Shown here in pieces: positions 11,267-22,989 of a DNA stretch of 64,000 nucleotides. The notes under the pieces were generated by a model. The model was given only the letters and a program-made list of their open reading frames with translations, ran no database searches and was not told where the DNA came from. The DNA is taken from contig CM061243.1 in the NCBI GenBank assembly GCA_030848705.1, positions 8,829,044 to 8,893,043 on the forward strand, in the 5' to 3' direction. This stretch comes from Heracleum sosnowskyi. Taxonomy: Eukaryota; Streptophyta; Magnoliopsida; Apiales; Apiaceae. Positions within the stretch are counted from its first letter, which is position 1, and each line of letters begins with the position of its first letter. A program made the position numbers and the translations under genes.

Positions 11267-12740
11267 TACCCCTATAATGTATAAATATATTAAAAATATT
11301 GTTACTAGCAAGAATTGAACCCATGACCTTTGGATGCAAATGTATTTTATGTTACCACCCCAACCATCATGCTAAGAGCCCATTTGATAAAAATTTGAAG
11401 CTCATTTACCCCATACTTAAATAACTCTTAATATGTGTATGTTATTTAAACTTTATTTTAAAACTCATCCATCCATCCGGTATATATTATATTATATTAC
11501 ATATATTAGAGGCCAACAAGCCCTTCTAAGACTATTTAGTAATTTACTAATTCACTCTTTCATCATATTAATATTAAAAAAATGAATTATATTCACATCA
11601 CCTACACCAAAGAAATTTTGAAAACCATTTTATGAATCATTGGAGCATCTCCAATGGAGTTAGCTAAAATGGTTGGCTAAAATAATATAAAGTAATATTT
11701 GGGTAAAATTTACTGAATCTGTAAGGCGTTGTACTCCAATGAGTTGATTATAATGGTTATACCCCTATAATGTATAAATATATTAAAAATATTGTTACTA
11801 GCAAGAATTGAACCCATGTCCTTTGGAAAAAAGGTATTTTATGTTACCACCCCAACCATCATGCTAAGAGCCCATTTTATAAAATTTTGAAGCTCATTTA
11901 CCCCATACTTAAATAACTCTTAATATGTGTATGTTATTTAAACTTTATTTTAAAACCCATACATCCATTCGGTATATATTATATTCTATTACATATATTA
12001 AAGGCCAACAAGCCCTTTTAAGACTATTTAGTAATTTACTAATTCGCTCTTTCATCATATTAATATTAAAAAAATGAATTATATTCACATCTCCTACACC
12101 AAAGAAATTTTGAGAACCATTTTATGAATCATTGGAGCATCTCCAATGTAGTTAGCTAAAATGGTTGGCTAAAATAATATAAAGTAATATTTGGGTAAAA
12201 TTTACTGAATCTGTAAGGCGTTGTACTCCAATGGGTTGATTATAATGGTTGGATATATTTTGAAAATAGTATATTTATAATTTTAAGCAATACTTTTTCA
12301 TTGAAAAATAATTTATAGCCCATTTTGATAAGATTTTGAAGCTCATTTATCCCATACTTAAATAACTCTTAATATGTGTATGTTATTTAAACTTTATTTT
12401 AAAACTCATCCATCCATCCGGTATATATTATATTATATTACATATATTAAAGGCCAACAAGCCCTTTTAAGACTATTTAGTAATTTACTAATTCGCTCTT
12501 TCATCATATTAATATTAAAAAAAATGAATTATATTCACATCTCCTACACCAAACAAATTTTGAGAACCATTTTATGAATCATTGGAGCATCTCCAATGGA
12601 GTTAGCTAAAATGGTTGGCTAAAATAATATAAAGTAATATTTGGGTAAAATTTACTGAATCTGTAAGGCGTTGTACTCCAATGACTTGATTATAATGGTT
12701 GGATATATTTTGAAAATATACTTTTTTATTGAAAAATAAT
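11267..12740. repeat. Three tandem copies of a ~450-490-bp unit
   Basis: The marker 'ataactcttaatatgtgta' recurs at 11422, 11914 and 12361 (spacing 492 and 447). Each unit carries 'ggccaacaagccctt', 'gagcatctccaatg' and 'aaggcgttgtactccaatg'. A fourth, more decayed partial copy begins near 13,363. Copies differ by scattered single bases and one shorter unit, so the expansion is not very recent. Confidence 0.85.
11312..11379 (-). repeat. tRNA-like SINE head (degenerate)
   Basis: The minus strand carries TTAGCATGATGGTTGG (like a pol III A box) and GGGTTCAATTC (like a B box) about 45 bases apart. The same pair occurs near 9,140-9,210 and 11,805-11,875, so it was copied with the surrounding unit. 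There is no intact cloverleaf, so this is not a tRNA gene. Confidence 0.45.
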
Positions 12741-13283
12741 TTATATATATTAACATCAATGCTAGAGGTGCCGAAATTGGGTACAAGATAATGTGGAGTT
12801 GCTAATATGTCAATTTGAAATATTTTAATTTGTGAAAATGATGTAAATGACATTATACATTTATTTATAAATAATCAAATAATGAAACATGTCATTTTAT
12901 ATATATTTTTATATCCAATTTAATACCTCTAGCATTATTTTTAATACTAACACTAGCTAATTTTTGTGTTGCCTCCATAATTTTTAATTTCACACAAAAA
13001 AATATTAAAAAGGATATTGAAAATTTTGATCGGTGCAAATCAAAGCTGCAGCTGAAAAGAAAAAGAAAGAAAAAAGCAAGGGAGAGAAAAAGTAGGTAGA
13101 GAAAGTCTCTACATATCTGTAAGACTTGGCCAAATATGGCCAACCATATCTTGATGGCTATAATTTTGAACAACAACAGTCAGTGGTTGGAGTGACCATA
13201 TTCACAGAGGTTGGCTATAAATCACACTGTTTAGTTGCCAGTTGGACTTTTAACCTAAGGGTTAAGTAAGGTTGGAGATGCTC
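12585..13283. mobile_element. Candidate MITE with GAGCATCTCC ends
   Basis: GAGCATCTCCAA at the left and TTGGAGATGCTC at the right form matching inverted ends about 700 bp apart. They match the ends of the well-supported element at 21500-22142. A clear target duplication is not visible, so the pairing is tentative; the left end is also repeated in each triplicated unit. Confidence 0.4.
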
Positions 13284-13555
13284 TTAACTACATACACCAA
13301 TAACTCATTGCTATAATGTTTTACATTTTTATTTTCATATATATTACATATATATATTATAGGCCAACAAGTCCTTTCCAGACTATTTAGTAATTTACTA
13401 ATTCACACTTCCATCATATTAATATTAAAAAAATGAATTATATTCACGTCTCTAACCACTACACCAAAGAAATTCTTAGAACTTTTTTATGAATCATTAA
13501 CTACATACACCAAGAACTCATTTATTATAATATTTTATATTTTTATTTTCATATA

Positions 13556-14240
13556 TTTTATTGAGTCAAACTCGAGCTGAATTATTCATATTCAAACTCT
13601 TTTTGAAATAGGTTCAATTTGAATTTTCGAGTTACTTGATCTCGGCTAATAAAATTTTCAAATTCAGCTTGATAGTATTCGAGTTGAACTCGAGTTAGCT
13701 ATTGTTATACTTTTCAATATTTTTATTAATTTATATGTTTTATCGAGTCAAACCTGAGTCAGATTGTTCATATTCAATTTTTTTTTAAATAGGTTCAATT
13801 CGAGTTTTTGAGTTACTCAATCTCAGCTAATAAGATTTTCGAATTCAGTTTGATAGTATTCGCGCTGAGCTCGAGCTTTTGCTATTTAACTACTTTACCG
13901 AGCAAAGTTCAAGTTTTTAATTACTCGATTCTTGAGGTTCGCGAGACTAATCGAACTTTTAATATTTAATTTTTTTAAGAATTATAAATATATTTCAAAG
14001 TAAATATTCAACATTTTACATAATTCATATATTTTATCGAGATGAACCCAACTCGAACCGTTTATATTTAAATTTTTTTTCAAAATAAGTTAAATCGATT
14101 CAAGATTTCAAGCTTTATGAGTCAAGTTTCAATGTAAAAATTGGAGGACCAATTAAACTTGAGCTCGAGTTCAAGCTTGACATAATTTTTTTATCGAGTT
14201 TGAACTCGAGTCCGGTAGTGTTCGACTCGATTACACCCCC
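13556..14240. repeat. Degenerate ~180-bp repeats rich in CTCGAGTT words
   Basis: A unit starting 'tattttatcgagtcaaac' recurs near 13,556, 13,739 and 14,036 with strong divergence. The block ends with 'gttcgactcgattacacccc', a common outer end of plant DNA transposons. It is probably an old element eroded beyond classification. Confidence 0.5.
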
Positions 14241-14977
14241 ACTCTCACTGCTATTAGGAATTTTTTTTATAGTCTATAAAAAGATAATTTAAGAGGAAAA
14301 CAATTATTGTAGATGAGATTTGGAATTCATATTAGTTATTAGATGAATATTTAGATAAAACACATAGTTAGTTCAAAAATATTTATTAAAAAATAGAATA
14401 TGGATACTATATTAAAAATAATTTAAAACGTCTCACTTTATTATTCAAGTATGCTACTTAGTAAATGATATATCACAATGAACATGAATACAAACCAAAA
14501 TTTTAGCTAATTTTAATATGAACTAGAAGAATATTAAATCACTGTCACATGACCACTACCACGCCACCACCACTAACCACGTGAACACCACCACTTACAC
14601 AACCAAAATTACCATCATCAAAGCAAGTCACTAGAAATTCAACTAAAATTATCAAAATTTAAACGTAAATCACTAAAAAATTTGAACGCAAATAACAAGA
14701 ATATTCCAAATTTGGAATTGTGTAAATGTTCGAAGTTGTTGGTAATAGTGTTGACGGTAGTAGAGTGAGTGAAAATGACATCGATCGGTAAACTTAGATA
14801 TGTTGAGAGAAGGTTGAATGAATTACTGGAGGTGTGGTCAGGAATGAGACTGGAATTTGCGACAAACATGTTCATAAGTTACTTTCGGAGTGGTGGTCGA
14901 TTTGGTGACAACAAAAGATTGTAGAGTGATTATGGTTTATTATACACACAATTTCTCTCTCTCGCTCACTCACACGC

Positions 14978-15074
<97 letters not shown>
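14978..15074. repeat. (AT)n(GT)n microsatellite
   Basis: About 60 bases of AT followed by about 30 bases of GT, bordered by CT-rich sequence. Open frames read through it on both strands are artefacts of the dinucleotide repeat. Confidence 0.95.
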
Positions 15075-15075
<1 letters not shown>

Positions 15076-15559
15076 TCTCATGAATGATGATGATAAATTG
15101 AATGAGATGGTGATAACAGCGGTGTAAAGTAAGTGATGGTGTGTGAGGTCACCGATAATGGAAGGGGCATAAGAGTGAATATGGGTGATGGTTGAGATGT
15201 AAATTAGATTTGAATGTGTGACCATAATTAGTTTTCGCTTCTTATTTATGTAAATTATCTTATTTAGCACTTCTTTATATATAAACACGTGAGTCTACTG
15301 ACTCATGATTAGATTTTTAAATTACATATTTTTTAATCATTCCAAGTTATTTTTTTAAATGGCTAGATGTGATTCTATTGTTACGATCATATATGAAATT
15401 CAAGTAAGAAATTTGAGTTATTGTCAATGTCCATAAAAAATACCACATTAACGACGTATAGTATTTCAAAAATTATAAATTGTCTATATAATAAAATCAA
15501 AACAACAACATTTTATGAATTTAAATGGTGCCCGTGCAAAGCACGGGCTATCATGCTAG

Positions 15560-17129
15560 TTTATATAAAAAGCCTCACTAATCCTTTGCAGGAGAATTAA
15601 GGGTTCAACCAACTCTTGTTAATATATGTGTCACATCAATCATTCTGCATGACATGATCAATCAAAATTAAGCCCAATAAGTTCGTGTCCTCGAGTTTGC
15701 AACTTAACTTCTAAAACATCTGTAAATTCCTTTATAAGTAGAAGTTCGATTTTAATTTTATAAAAAATAAACAGTAATGATAAATATAATAATATTTGAG
15801 ATAAAATTAAAATAATAAACATATTAAGTAATAATTCTTTCGTATATTTATTCAAAATTTTGATGAATAATCAAGACGAAATGAAGAATCTAAAGTAAGG
15901 CTTAAGTTATGCGAGAAATATTATCATTTATTTTATTTAAAAATCCAATTGAAAGAATATTTTATAGAAAAAAATAAATTAAAATACCGTTATGAAGCGC
16001 GACTTAGTAAACTAGTTTGTATTGTAATTCTAATTCTTTTATTAGAACATTAATACCTTATTTAAATTATATAAATAATTTAAATTTTTAAATAAATTAA
16101 CTAGGTCCATGCTTGGGTTGTCATCTAGTATATATAATTTTGAGTTTGCATCATATGGAACGCCTGTTTCGTGTTTCGTTTGTTCAGCGCTATCTAATCA
16201 CATGGTTATCGACTTATCGATACCTAATCTGGGTGGCTGTGGGGGAAGATGTCTCCCTGCTTTTTGTCTACTAGTAGTTAGCCCCAGAGGAATATTGTGA
16301 TGGGAATCATTTTTTGACAGGAATATTTCATGGAATTGTCCTGTTGGGTAGATCATAGATAACAGAGCACATAATTGAAAAATTATACATTAATTATAAA
16401 ATAAAACTCAGATATCACCCGGGGAAGAAAGCGGGAGCACACACATGTCATTGACAACTACATACAGCCCATGTTGCACTAAATTATAAACACAAGTCCA
16501 CAATTTAAATCTTTGTTCTGTATCATTTTAACTCAATTATTAATTTAAAAATTGGTCACTTAACTTTTAGAAATGATAAATATAGGCTTGTAATTTGGAA
16601 GGAAGCAGTTGCTACTTTTGGATAGGCACTGAACATAGTGGTGATAAAAACAATACACATTGGCTGAGTTGAAATTTTAAAATGTATAAAAATGATGACA
16701 AATAATACCGTTCTGGCTATTAGTAGAAAGCATCTATGGAATAATCTAATCGGATCATCCAATTATATGTTCAACTTAAGCTGAAGTTGGTTTTTTGGGG
16801 CTAATGTTATTCATTGGGTGACAAGATTTTTTTTAATTTGAAAATGGGTTGGTAAGACATAGTTGTCAATGTAATCTTCAGAAAGCTACAGACCAGGGAA
16901 AAAAGTTCATCTGGAGGAAGCAACTTTATAACAGTGTTAAGAAATCCCGCTAAATCGATCAATGTTTTGAAAATTGGAATAAAATTTAGCCACCGTCCTG
17001 AAATTTACTCTATTGTTTAATGTAGTTCACTTATATATTAGCAAAAAAAAAGTCTCAACATAATAATTTTATTACCTTTAGCACAGATCGAGCTAGTCAG
17101 TCATCTTACAATCTATGCTTCCAAACCTC
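15560..17129. other. Intergenic, upstream of the P450 gene
   Basis: AT-rich with no supported gene. The last few hundred bases should hold the P450 promoter; I see no recognisable element other than the TATA-like sequences listed separately. Confidence 0.5.
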
Positions 17130-17137
17130 TATTTAAG
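17130..17137 (+). promoter_or_regulatory. Likely TATA box of the P450 gene
   Basis: TATTTAAG lies 108 bp before the start codon, with a second candidate TTATATAT at 17141. Either gives a leader of about 70-80 bases. Confidence 0.45.
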
Positions 17138-17244
17138 GCCTTATATATCCTTCAGAACAACACAAAGAGTTTAGCATCTAATCTCTCTCAGCACCTTTTA
17201 CACACAAATATTACTTGCCAACACTTAGTAGTTGATCATTAGCA

Positions 17245-19757
17245 ATGGAATTCATAAGTATGGTAACGAGCATATGGGTTGTTACATGGGTGTTAGGCAT
17301 ATTGCCATTGATGGGGTGTTATTTGTGGTGGTCTAATGATCTATGGTGCAGCCTGAGACTCAAATTAATCAATGGGAGAAGAGAAGCCAATGCAAAAACA
17401 GGTAACAGCATGATCAAACTACCTCCGGGACACATGGGACTCCCCTACGTCGGAGAGTTGCTTAGTTTTCTCTGGTATTTCAAGATTGTAGGTCGCCCTG
17501 ACGACTACATTAACTCTAAAAGACACAGGTATGTATTGTTTCATTTCTAAATACTACGAAATCACCAAAATTCTGAGTAATATAATTAAACAGTTTGTAG
17601 TTGAAAGAATGCGAAGAACCAAGCAATACATTGTGTACTGTTTTGAAATGACAAGTTTGTGGTGATGTTTAGGTACGGGGATGGGATTGGACTGTACAGA
17701 ACACACCTGTTTGGATCACCCGGTGTCATAGCGTGTAAACCAGCAGTAATCAAGTTCATAATGCAAACAGAATCAGACTTCAAGATTGATTGGCCAAGTG
17801 TTGAGCTTGTAGGTGCGAGTTCGTTAGTTGCAGTGCATGGGACATCACATACTAGGCTTAGAAGCTTTGTTTCCAGAGCCATAAACCTGCCTCAGTCTCT
17901 TCGCCACATAGCAATTATGGTCCAACCTCGTATCATCGCAGCCCTTCAATCTTGGTCAAACCAGGGTACAATCGGTGCTCACCTAGAAGCCAAAAAGGTA
18001 TAAAATGAAACACTAGAAATTAAAACAAAATTGACTTGATTGGATTTGATAACTGCAGCGTAAATAATTATACTATTGTTGCTTGGCGCAGGTAACATTT
18101 GAGAACATTGGCAGTTTTTTTGCTAGCCTTGAGCCTGGACCAGTTCTGGACACTCTAGATAAATTGTTCACGGGTATACTTAGAGGCTTTAGAGCCTCTC
18201 CAATCAACTTTCCTGGAAGTGCTTATCGTCATGCTCTTCAGGTTATACACAATTCCCTATAAATAGCTAGCAGTATTAAATAATAATAAACTTTCCAAGA
18301 AAGAGAAGTATTTCAGTCCGTGTCTGAGTAACCCCTTCTCTGTGTAGTAAGAGGTTGATGCATGGTTTGTGTTTAGCTAAGACACGATGTGTTTGTTTTT
18401 GACTTTTGAAAGTCTACTAATTTTTATGACATACTAATCCTTTAGTGTTAAAATTTGTGCGATTTCACAGTGTCGAGAAAAAGCCACAATGATTTTCAGA
18501 AAGGAACTGGAAAAGAAGAGGAAGAAGATTAGGGATGGTGTTGATGTCAGAGTAAACAACGTTACAAATGATTTAATGGACGGATTAATGGGTTTGAAGG
18601 ATGATGAGGGAAAAGAACTGAGCGACACTGAAGTTCTTGACAACATTGTCAGTCTTGTTATTGCAGGATATGAGTCTACCTCTCTTGCAATTATGTGGGC
18701 TTTGTATTATCTTGCTAAATATCCCAGTGTTCTCCAAAAGCTCCGGGTATCATATCAAAATTTTCATCTCGAGTTCTTTAGCTGTTTCTGTTAATTGAAA
18801 TCGATATATATGTAGATCAGAATCTAACTGCCTTGCATGCATGCAGGAGGAGAACATGTGCCTCCGCAAACACAAAAATGAGGAGCAAATTACAAGTGAC
18901 GACATTGCCAAACTAAATTATACGAACAAGGTGGGACAAACAAACTATAATCTACCTCCATCAGTAAAATGTTTTTATATATAAAGAAGTTGCTGGTGCT
19001 GGCTCCGTGCACTAATGTAAAATGTGCTTCAGGTGGTGGAAGAAACAATAAGAATGGCAAATATAGCAGCGTTCATATTCCGAACTGCAACTAAAGATGT
19101 TGAGTATAAAGGTATGCAGTTTACCTATATCTAATTCAAATATTTAAACCGAACACTCTATACATTTTGCGGTCCTGGTCGTTTTGCATGCCAGGTTATA
19201 CTATCCCCAGAGGTTGGAAAGTGATGATGTGGGTCAGATACCTCCATACGAATCCAGAAAACTTTGACGATCCCATGTCCTTCAACCCCGACAGATGGAA
19301 TGTACGTATTTAAGCCATATACTAAACCAAACATACCTATATCGCCCTCTTAGAGCAGGGTCTGAGATTGGAATTGTATATTGTGCATATTAGTATTATG
19401 AGTGTTGTTTTATGCGATTTTCTTAATTCGGACTCATAAATATATAGGAACCAGCAAAAGCAGGGACGTACCAAGTATTTGGAGGAGGATCAAGAATTTG
19501 TGCAGGAAACATGCTAGCGAGATTACAAGTAGCCATATTTCTTCATCATTTAGCAATTGGATACAAGTAAGAAACGTCAATTTTAACTTCTATTGTTGTT
19601 TTGCCGTAAATTTACAAACAACTGACACAAACAAAACTGTTGGAATAAAATTTAAATTTGTTTTAGGTGGGAACTCGTTAATCCCAAGGCAAAGATGACT
19701 TATCTACCTCATCCAAAACCTGAGGATGGCGTGATGATTAGCTTCAGGAAGCTATAA
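17245..19757 (+). CDS. Cytochrome P450, CYP85 clan (CYP88/CYP729-like)
   Basis: A haem monooxygenase anchored in the ER, intact, with nine exons: 17245-17528, 17673-17997, 18092-18241, 18471-18746, 18847-18930, 19033-19111, 19195-19301, 19448-19566, 19667-19757. All junctions are GT-AG and in phase, giving 504 residues. Landmarks: N-terminal membrane anchor (about 6-30), proline-rich hinge LPPGHMGLPYVGE, I-helix AGYEST (318-323), ExxR as ETIR (377-380), FNPDRW (429-434), and the haem loop FGGGSRICAG (446-455) with Cys453 as iron ligand. The hinge and C-terminal half resemble proteins annotated as ent-kaurenoic acid oxidase-like or beta-amyrin 11-oxidase-like, so a terpenoid or hormone substrate is plausible. 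The substrate cannot be read from sequence, and the subfamily is uncertain. There are no other pathway genes beside it. Confidence 0.93.
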
Positions 19758-20318
19758 GCTGTAGTGTCGACCAGAAAATGTAGCTGTATGTATTGTTGAG
19801 TTCGAAATAAGATTTGAAAGGAAAATCTACTGCAAAGAGATTGTTCTGGTTTTTTATGCAGTGTTTTCATTACAAATATTTGAACCGTAATGTTCAAACT
19901 TGTTATATGTAGCTATTTATTATTTGGTGAAACTCGAAGAAAGAGTGAATTTTTCTCGGAAAAAGAATGAAGAAAGCAAATAAGTTGAAATTGTTTGTTT
20001 TATTAGTAAGATAGCAAAAACTGAAAATTAAAATTTAACACCTGAAGAATATGTCACCACAATTAGCTAGGGATGATCTGCAGATAGGTATCCATGCCTT
20101 GTGATCAGAAATATACTACTACATACGTACAGATTCAATCTATGGTCACAGGCTCACAGCCTCACTGGTCAGCACATTCAAGTCACAGGATACATAAAGC
20201 TAGTAAAGGGAAGATAGAGATTTAGCTTGACAAGAGTTTCATTTGAAACAAATAAACTTAATAGAACCTCAAATCAGACAAAATGTCTACTGGCTATCCA
20301 GGACAAATTGATACAACA
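19758..20318. other. P450 3' region and spacer
   Basis: An AATAAG-type sequence near 19,806 could serve as the P450 polyadenylation signal. Beyond that I see nothing identifiable before the gene fragment at 20319. Confidence 0.4.
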
Positions 20319-20985
20319 TCAATGGTGATGGTGTTGTGGTGCTGAAACTACTACAGAGACATCTCTCTTCTCAGGCAAGAGCTGGAATACAGAAGAAGTT
20401 GTAATAGCTTTGATTAAATCCCTGCACTCAGAATCTAATTCATCATAACGAAATTAGTTGGTGAATATAACAAAATGTGATCGAGGAATATGAATAAACA
20501 AATAGAAGATTAGCATTTACAATAAATATCATGACCATCAGAGTAACAAACTCTTTTGCATGTTGAAATACTGAAGTTGTCATCGTAGAGGGGGTGTCAA
20601 CCCAAGTCTCACATTAAGATAAAAAATAATTATCTTCAATATAAGCAGTCAAAAACAACTTCATTAGTATGAGATCTTTTGGGAGGAGCTCAAAAACAAA
20701 TCCGTGCGGCTTGTGATGCCATCTTCGTTGCCCATAAACAGTGGTGTTAAACTTAAAATCAGATTAAAATCTTTATTTGAAATACCACACCCCACCATCC
20801 ATTCTTCTCTCTTTTCTTCATTGTTTTTTATGTGTCCGAAATTTCTTAAAAATATACAACATGTCCATAAAATCTTTATGTCATGCTCACCAATGCTTGG
20901 CTCTATACTTTTTGGCTCCGCACTTGCTTTCAGTTCTAAAAGAACTTCCAAGGCTCCTCCAGTTTTTCCAACTCATCTTTAACTC
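20319..20985 (-). pseudogene. Fragment of an unrecognised gene family, copy 1
   Basis: On the minus strand, after an acceptor-like TGCAG near 20,430, the frame reads DLIKAITTSSVFQLLPEK, then RDVSVVVSAPQHHHH, and stops at 20321-20319. Further upstream, 20951-20664 is an open frame of 95 codons containing VGCGISNKDFNLILSLTPLF. Both parts recur, diverged, near 23.9 kb and 30.6 kb, so this is a repeated gene or gene-like unit. I do not recognise the family. A 'gggtgtcaacccaagtctc' segment at 20,590-20,690 is absent from the 30.6-kb copy and looks inserted. Confidence 0.45.
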
Positions 20986-21179
20986 GACTAATCTAATTTT
21001 GATGAGATTCTAATGTGTCCTGGAACTTTTTGTGTCTCTGCTGCCTATTTCCGGTAATGAGTTGGTTAATGTTGAATTGTTGATATCCAACGAAGTAGAT
21101 AATAAATAAAATTAACAGGAAAGAAACTGATGTTGATTTTTTATAATATTCGATGTTATTAATTAAAAATTTAGAAATT

Positions 21180-21240
21180 ATTAGAAAAATAAATCAAAGC
21201 GATTTGAGAGGCGCAGCCTCACCGCCCAGTCTTCTTCTTT
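21180..21240 (-). mobile_element. Helitron 5'-end relic, inverted
   Basis: Read on the minus strand this segment matches the subterminal 5' block of the Helitrons at 8871 and 58411 (GGCGCCTCT-like core, then TTTATTTTTCTAAT). The terminal TC and a matching 3' end are not found nearby, so it is a fragment. Confidence 0.4.
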
Positions 21241-21499
21241 ATCGATTTAAGTGAGCTAGACAAAATGTTAATTAAATACAAAAAAAATTGGTTGCAAAAT
21301 GCAACTAGCATTGGAGCGCATATTTATTTCTTAGCACCATAAATCATCTTTTTAATGTCATATTATAACAATGATTAGAGGTATTGGCTAGAATGGTCGG
21401 CTTAAATACTATAAAATATTGATTATGTCAAATTTGCTGTAAGCTAGAATGGTTGGCTAAAATACTATAAAAATATTGATTATGTAAAATTTGTTGTAA

Positions 21500-22142
21500 G
21501 AGCATCTCCAACCCACAAAAACCCTTAGCTAAAATCCTAGGTGGCATACTAAAAATAAAATTTATAGAAAATATGTAAAAAATGTATCACTCCAATGGGT
21601 CAAAACCGTTGTCTATAATTTTAGCCAACGTGATGACATTGACTATATTTGTTGAACCCTAGAGACTTGTAACAAATTTGCATATCATCCGTTACCATAA
21701 TGGAATACTCCCTCCCCCACACTCAACTTGGCTTGTTTGATTTTTGTTGATCAAATTGATTCAATTTTGACTAATTTTTTTAAAAAAGTAGACATGCATT
21801 TTTATAAATCTAAAATTTGTATGCTATAATAAATTATCTATATTTTCAACCAGTATATTTTTCATTAATTATATTTGACATATAATATATGTAATTTAAA
21901 TTACAAAATTGGTCAATTTGACCAAGAAAAGTCAAACAAGTCAGTTTGAGTGAGACGGAGGGAGTAATATTTTCTATTTTTAACAACTTTAAATAATAAT
22001 CAATTACTATTTTTAGAATATAGTCAACCATTATAACCAATTCCATTGTAACATAATATCTTACAGGTTCAACAAATTTTAGCTAATTATCTATTTACAT
22101 TAATATAGCCAATCAATTTAGCTAACCCCGTTGAAGATGCTC
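21500..22142. mobile_element. PIF/Harbinger (Tourist-like) MITE, 643 bp
   Basis: Ends GAGCATCTCCAAC and GTTGAAGATGCTC form imperfect inverted repeats flanked by TAA on both sides (21497-21499 and 22143-22145), the 3-bp duplication of this superfamily. It carries no coding and contains a Stowaway MITE. The sequence outside it rejoins into a stretch similar to 11,690-11,750, which lacks the insertion. Confidence 0.8.
21708..21964. mobile_element. Stowaway MITE, 257 bp, nested
   Basis: Left end CTCCCTCCCCCACACTCAAC and the inverted right end CTCCCTCCGTCTCACTCAAA give an imperfect inverted repeat of about 33 bp, flanked by TA on both sides. The size and ends are typical of Stowaway (Tc1/mariner) MITEs. 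It sits inside the Tourist-like element. Confidence 0.88.
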
Positions 22143-22287
22143 TAAGGTGTTGTACTCTGATGGAGTTGGCTATAATACACTTTATTTAAGTTGTTATAAA
22201 TAAAGTGTATATTATTTTATTATGGTAAGAGATGGTGTGAAGTTTTGTTAGAGGTCTACAGAGGTTCAACATTTATAGCCAATATTA

Positions 22288-22806
22288 GAAAAAATGACAA
22301 TAATACCACTTTATTATGATCAATTGCCCGGATTACCGTTTTCCAAGTTTGAGGCCTATTATACCCGCCTACTACGCTCTCTCCATCAACGTATTCACTT
22401 CTTTGCTGTCATTGAATGAATTCAATTCCCTAATCAGATCTAAAGCTTGAATTGGTGGGGCACAATCCAATGATATCATTTCTTCTATTGTCACGAAACT
22501 ATTATCCATCTCATTTTAACCTCTATCTCTACACTCTTTTTCGAATCTGCAACATATACACATATAGATACATACATATGCATAGAACGAGCACAATATT
22601 TATGAAAGATACGCATATATAGAAAGCGTATTTGGCATATACCCCGTTGAAGAACATGTATTACATGCGAATACGCTCTCTGTGAATGTGTATCATGAAA
22701 TACGTTCTCTTAGAGTGCGTATATGGCTGGTAGTATTGGCCACCTGTTAGGAATATGTTATTTTCATCATTTTTGCCGGAGAAATCGGTATTACTAGCCT
22801 TTATTC
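22288..22806. mobile_element. Mutator-type MITE, 519 bp
   Basis: Perfect 9-bp direct repeats CCAATATTA (22279-22287 and 22807-22815) bracket short imperfect inverted ends (GAAAAAATGACAATAATACC against GAATAAAGGCTAGTAATACC). A 9-bp duplication points to the Mutator superfamily. No coding. Confidence 0.7.
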
Positions 22807-22989
22807 CCAATATTATAAGGTTGGCTAAAATTTTACTTAAGGGTAATGTTCCGTTGCAGTGCATTTTTTTTTACATATTCTTTATAATTCTATTTATGGC
22901 ATGTCTCATAGATATAAATGCTCTTATAATATTATGTCAAGTAAGCTCGAGTGTTGGTCTTCTCATCATAATATGCCACCAAATTTTCT

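Larger units (their letters stand above)
8871..15559 (+). mobile_element. Large non-autonomous Helitron with nested insertions
   Basis: The 5' end is TCAATACTATTATATAAAGG, followed by a 'tggcgcctcta' block shared with a second Helitron at 58411. The 3' end has a perfect hairpin (GCCCGTGC, loop AAA, GCACGGGC, 15530-15548) and then CTAG at 15556-15559. The base before is A and the base after is T, as required for Helitron insertion between A and T. No Rep/helicase coding is present. At 6.7 kb it is large because it holds a hAT element (9240-11203), a tandem triplication, MITE-like ends and a microsatellite. The pairing of these two ends is an inference; two separate Helitrons sharing outer ends is possible. 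Confidence 0.6.

Noticed and set aside
14872..15288. 138-codon open frame on the minus strand and 65-codon frame on the plus strand
   Set aside because: Both are read-through of the (AT)n(GT)n microsatellite and have no protein-like composition.
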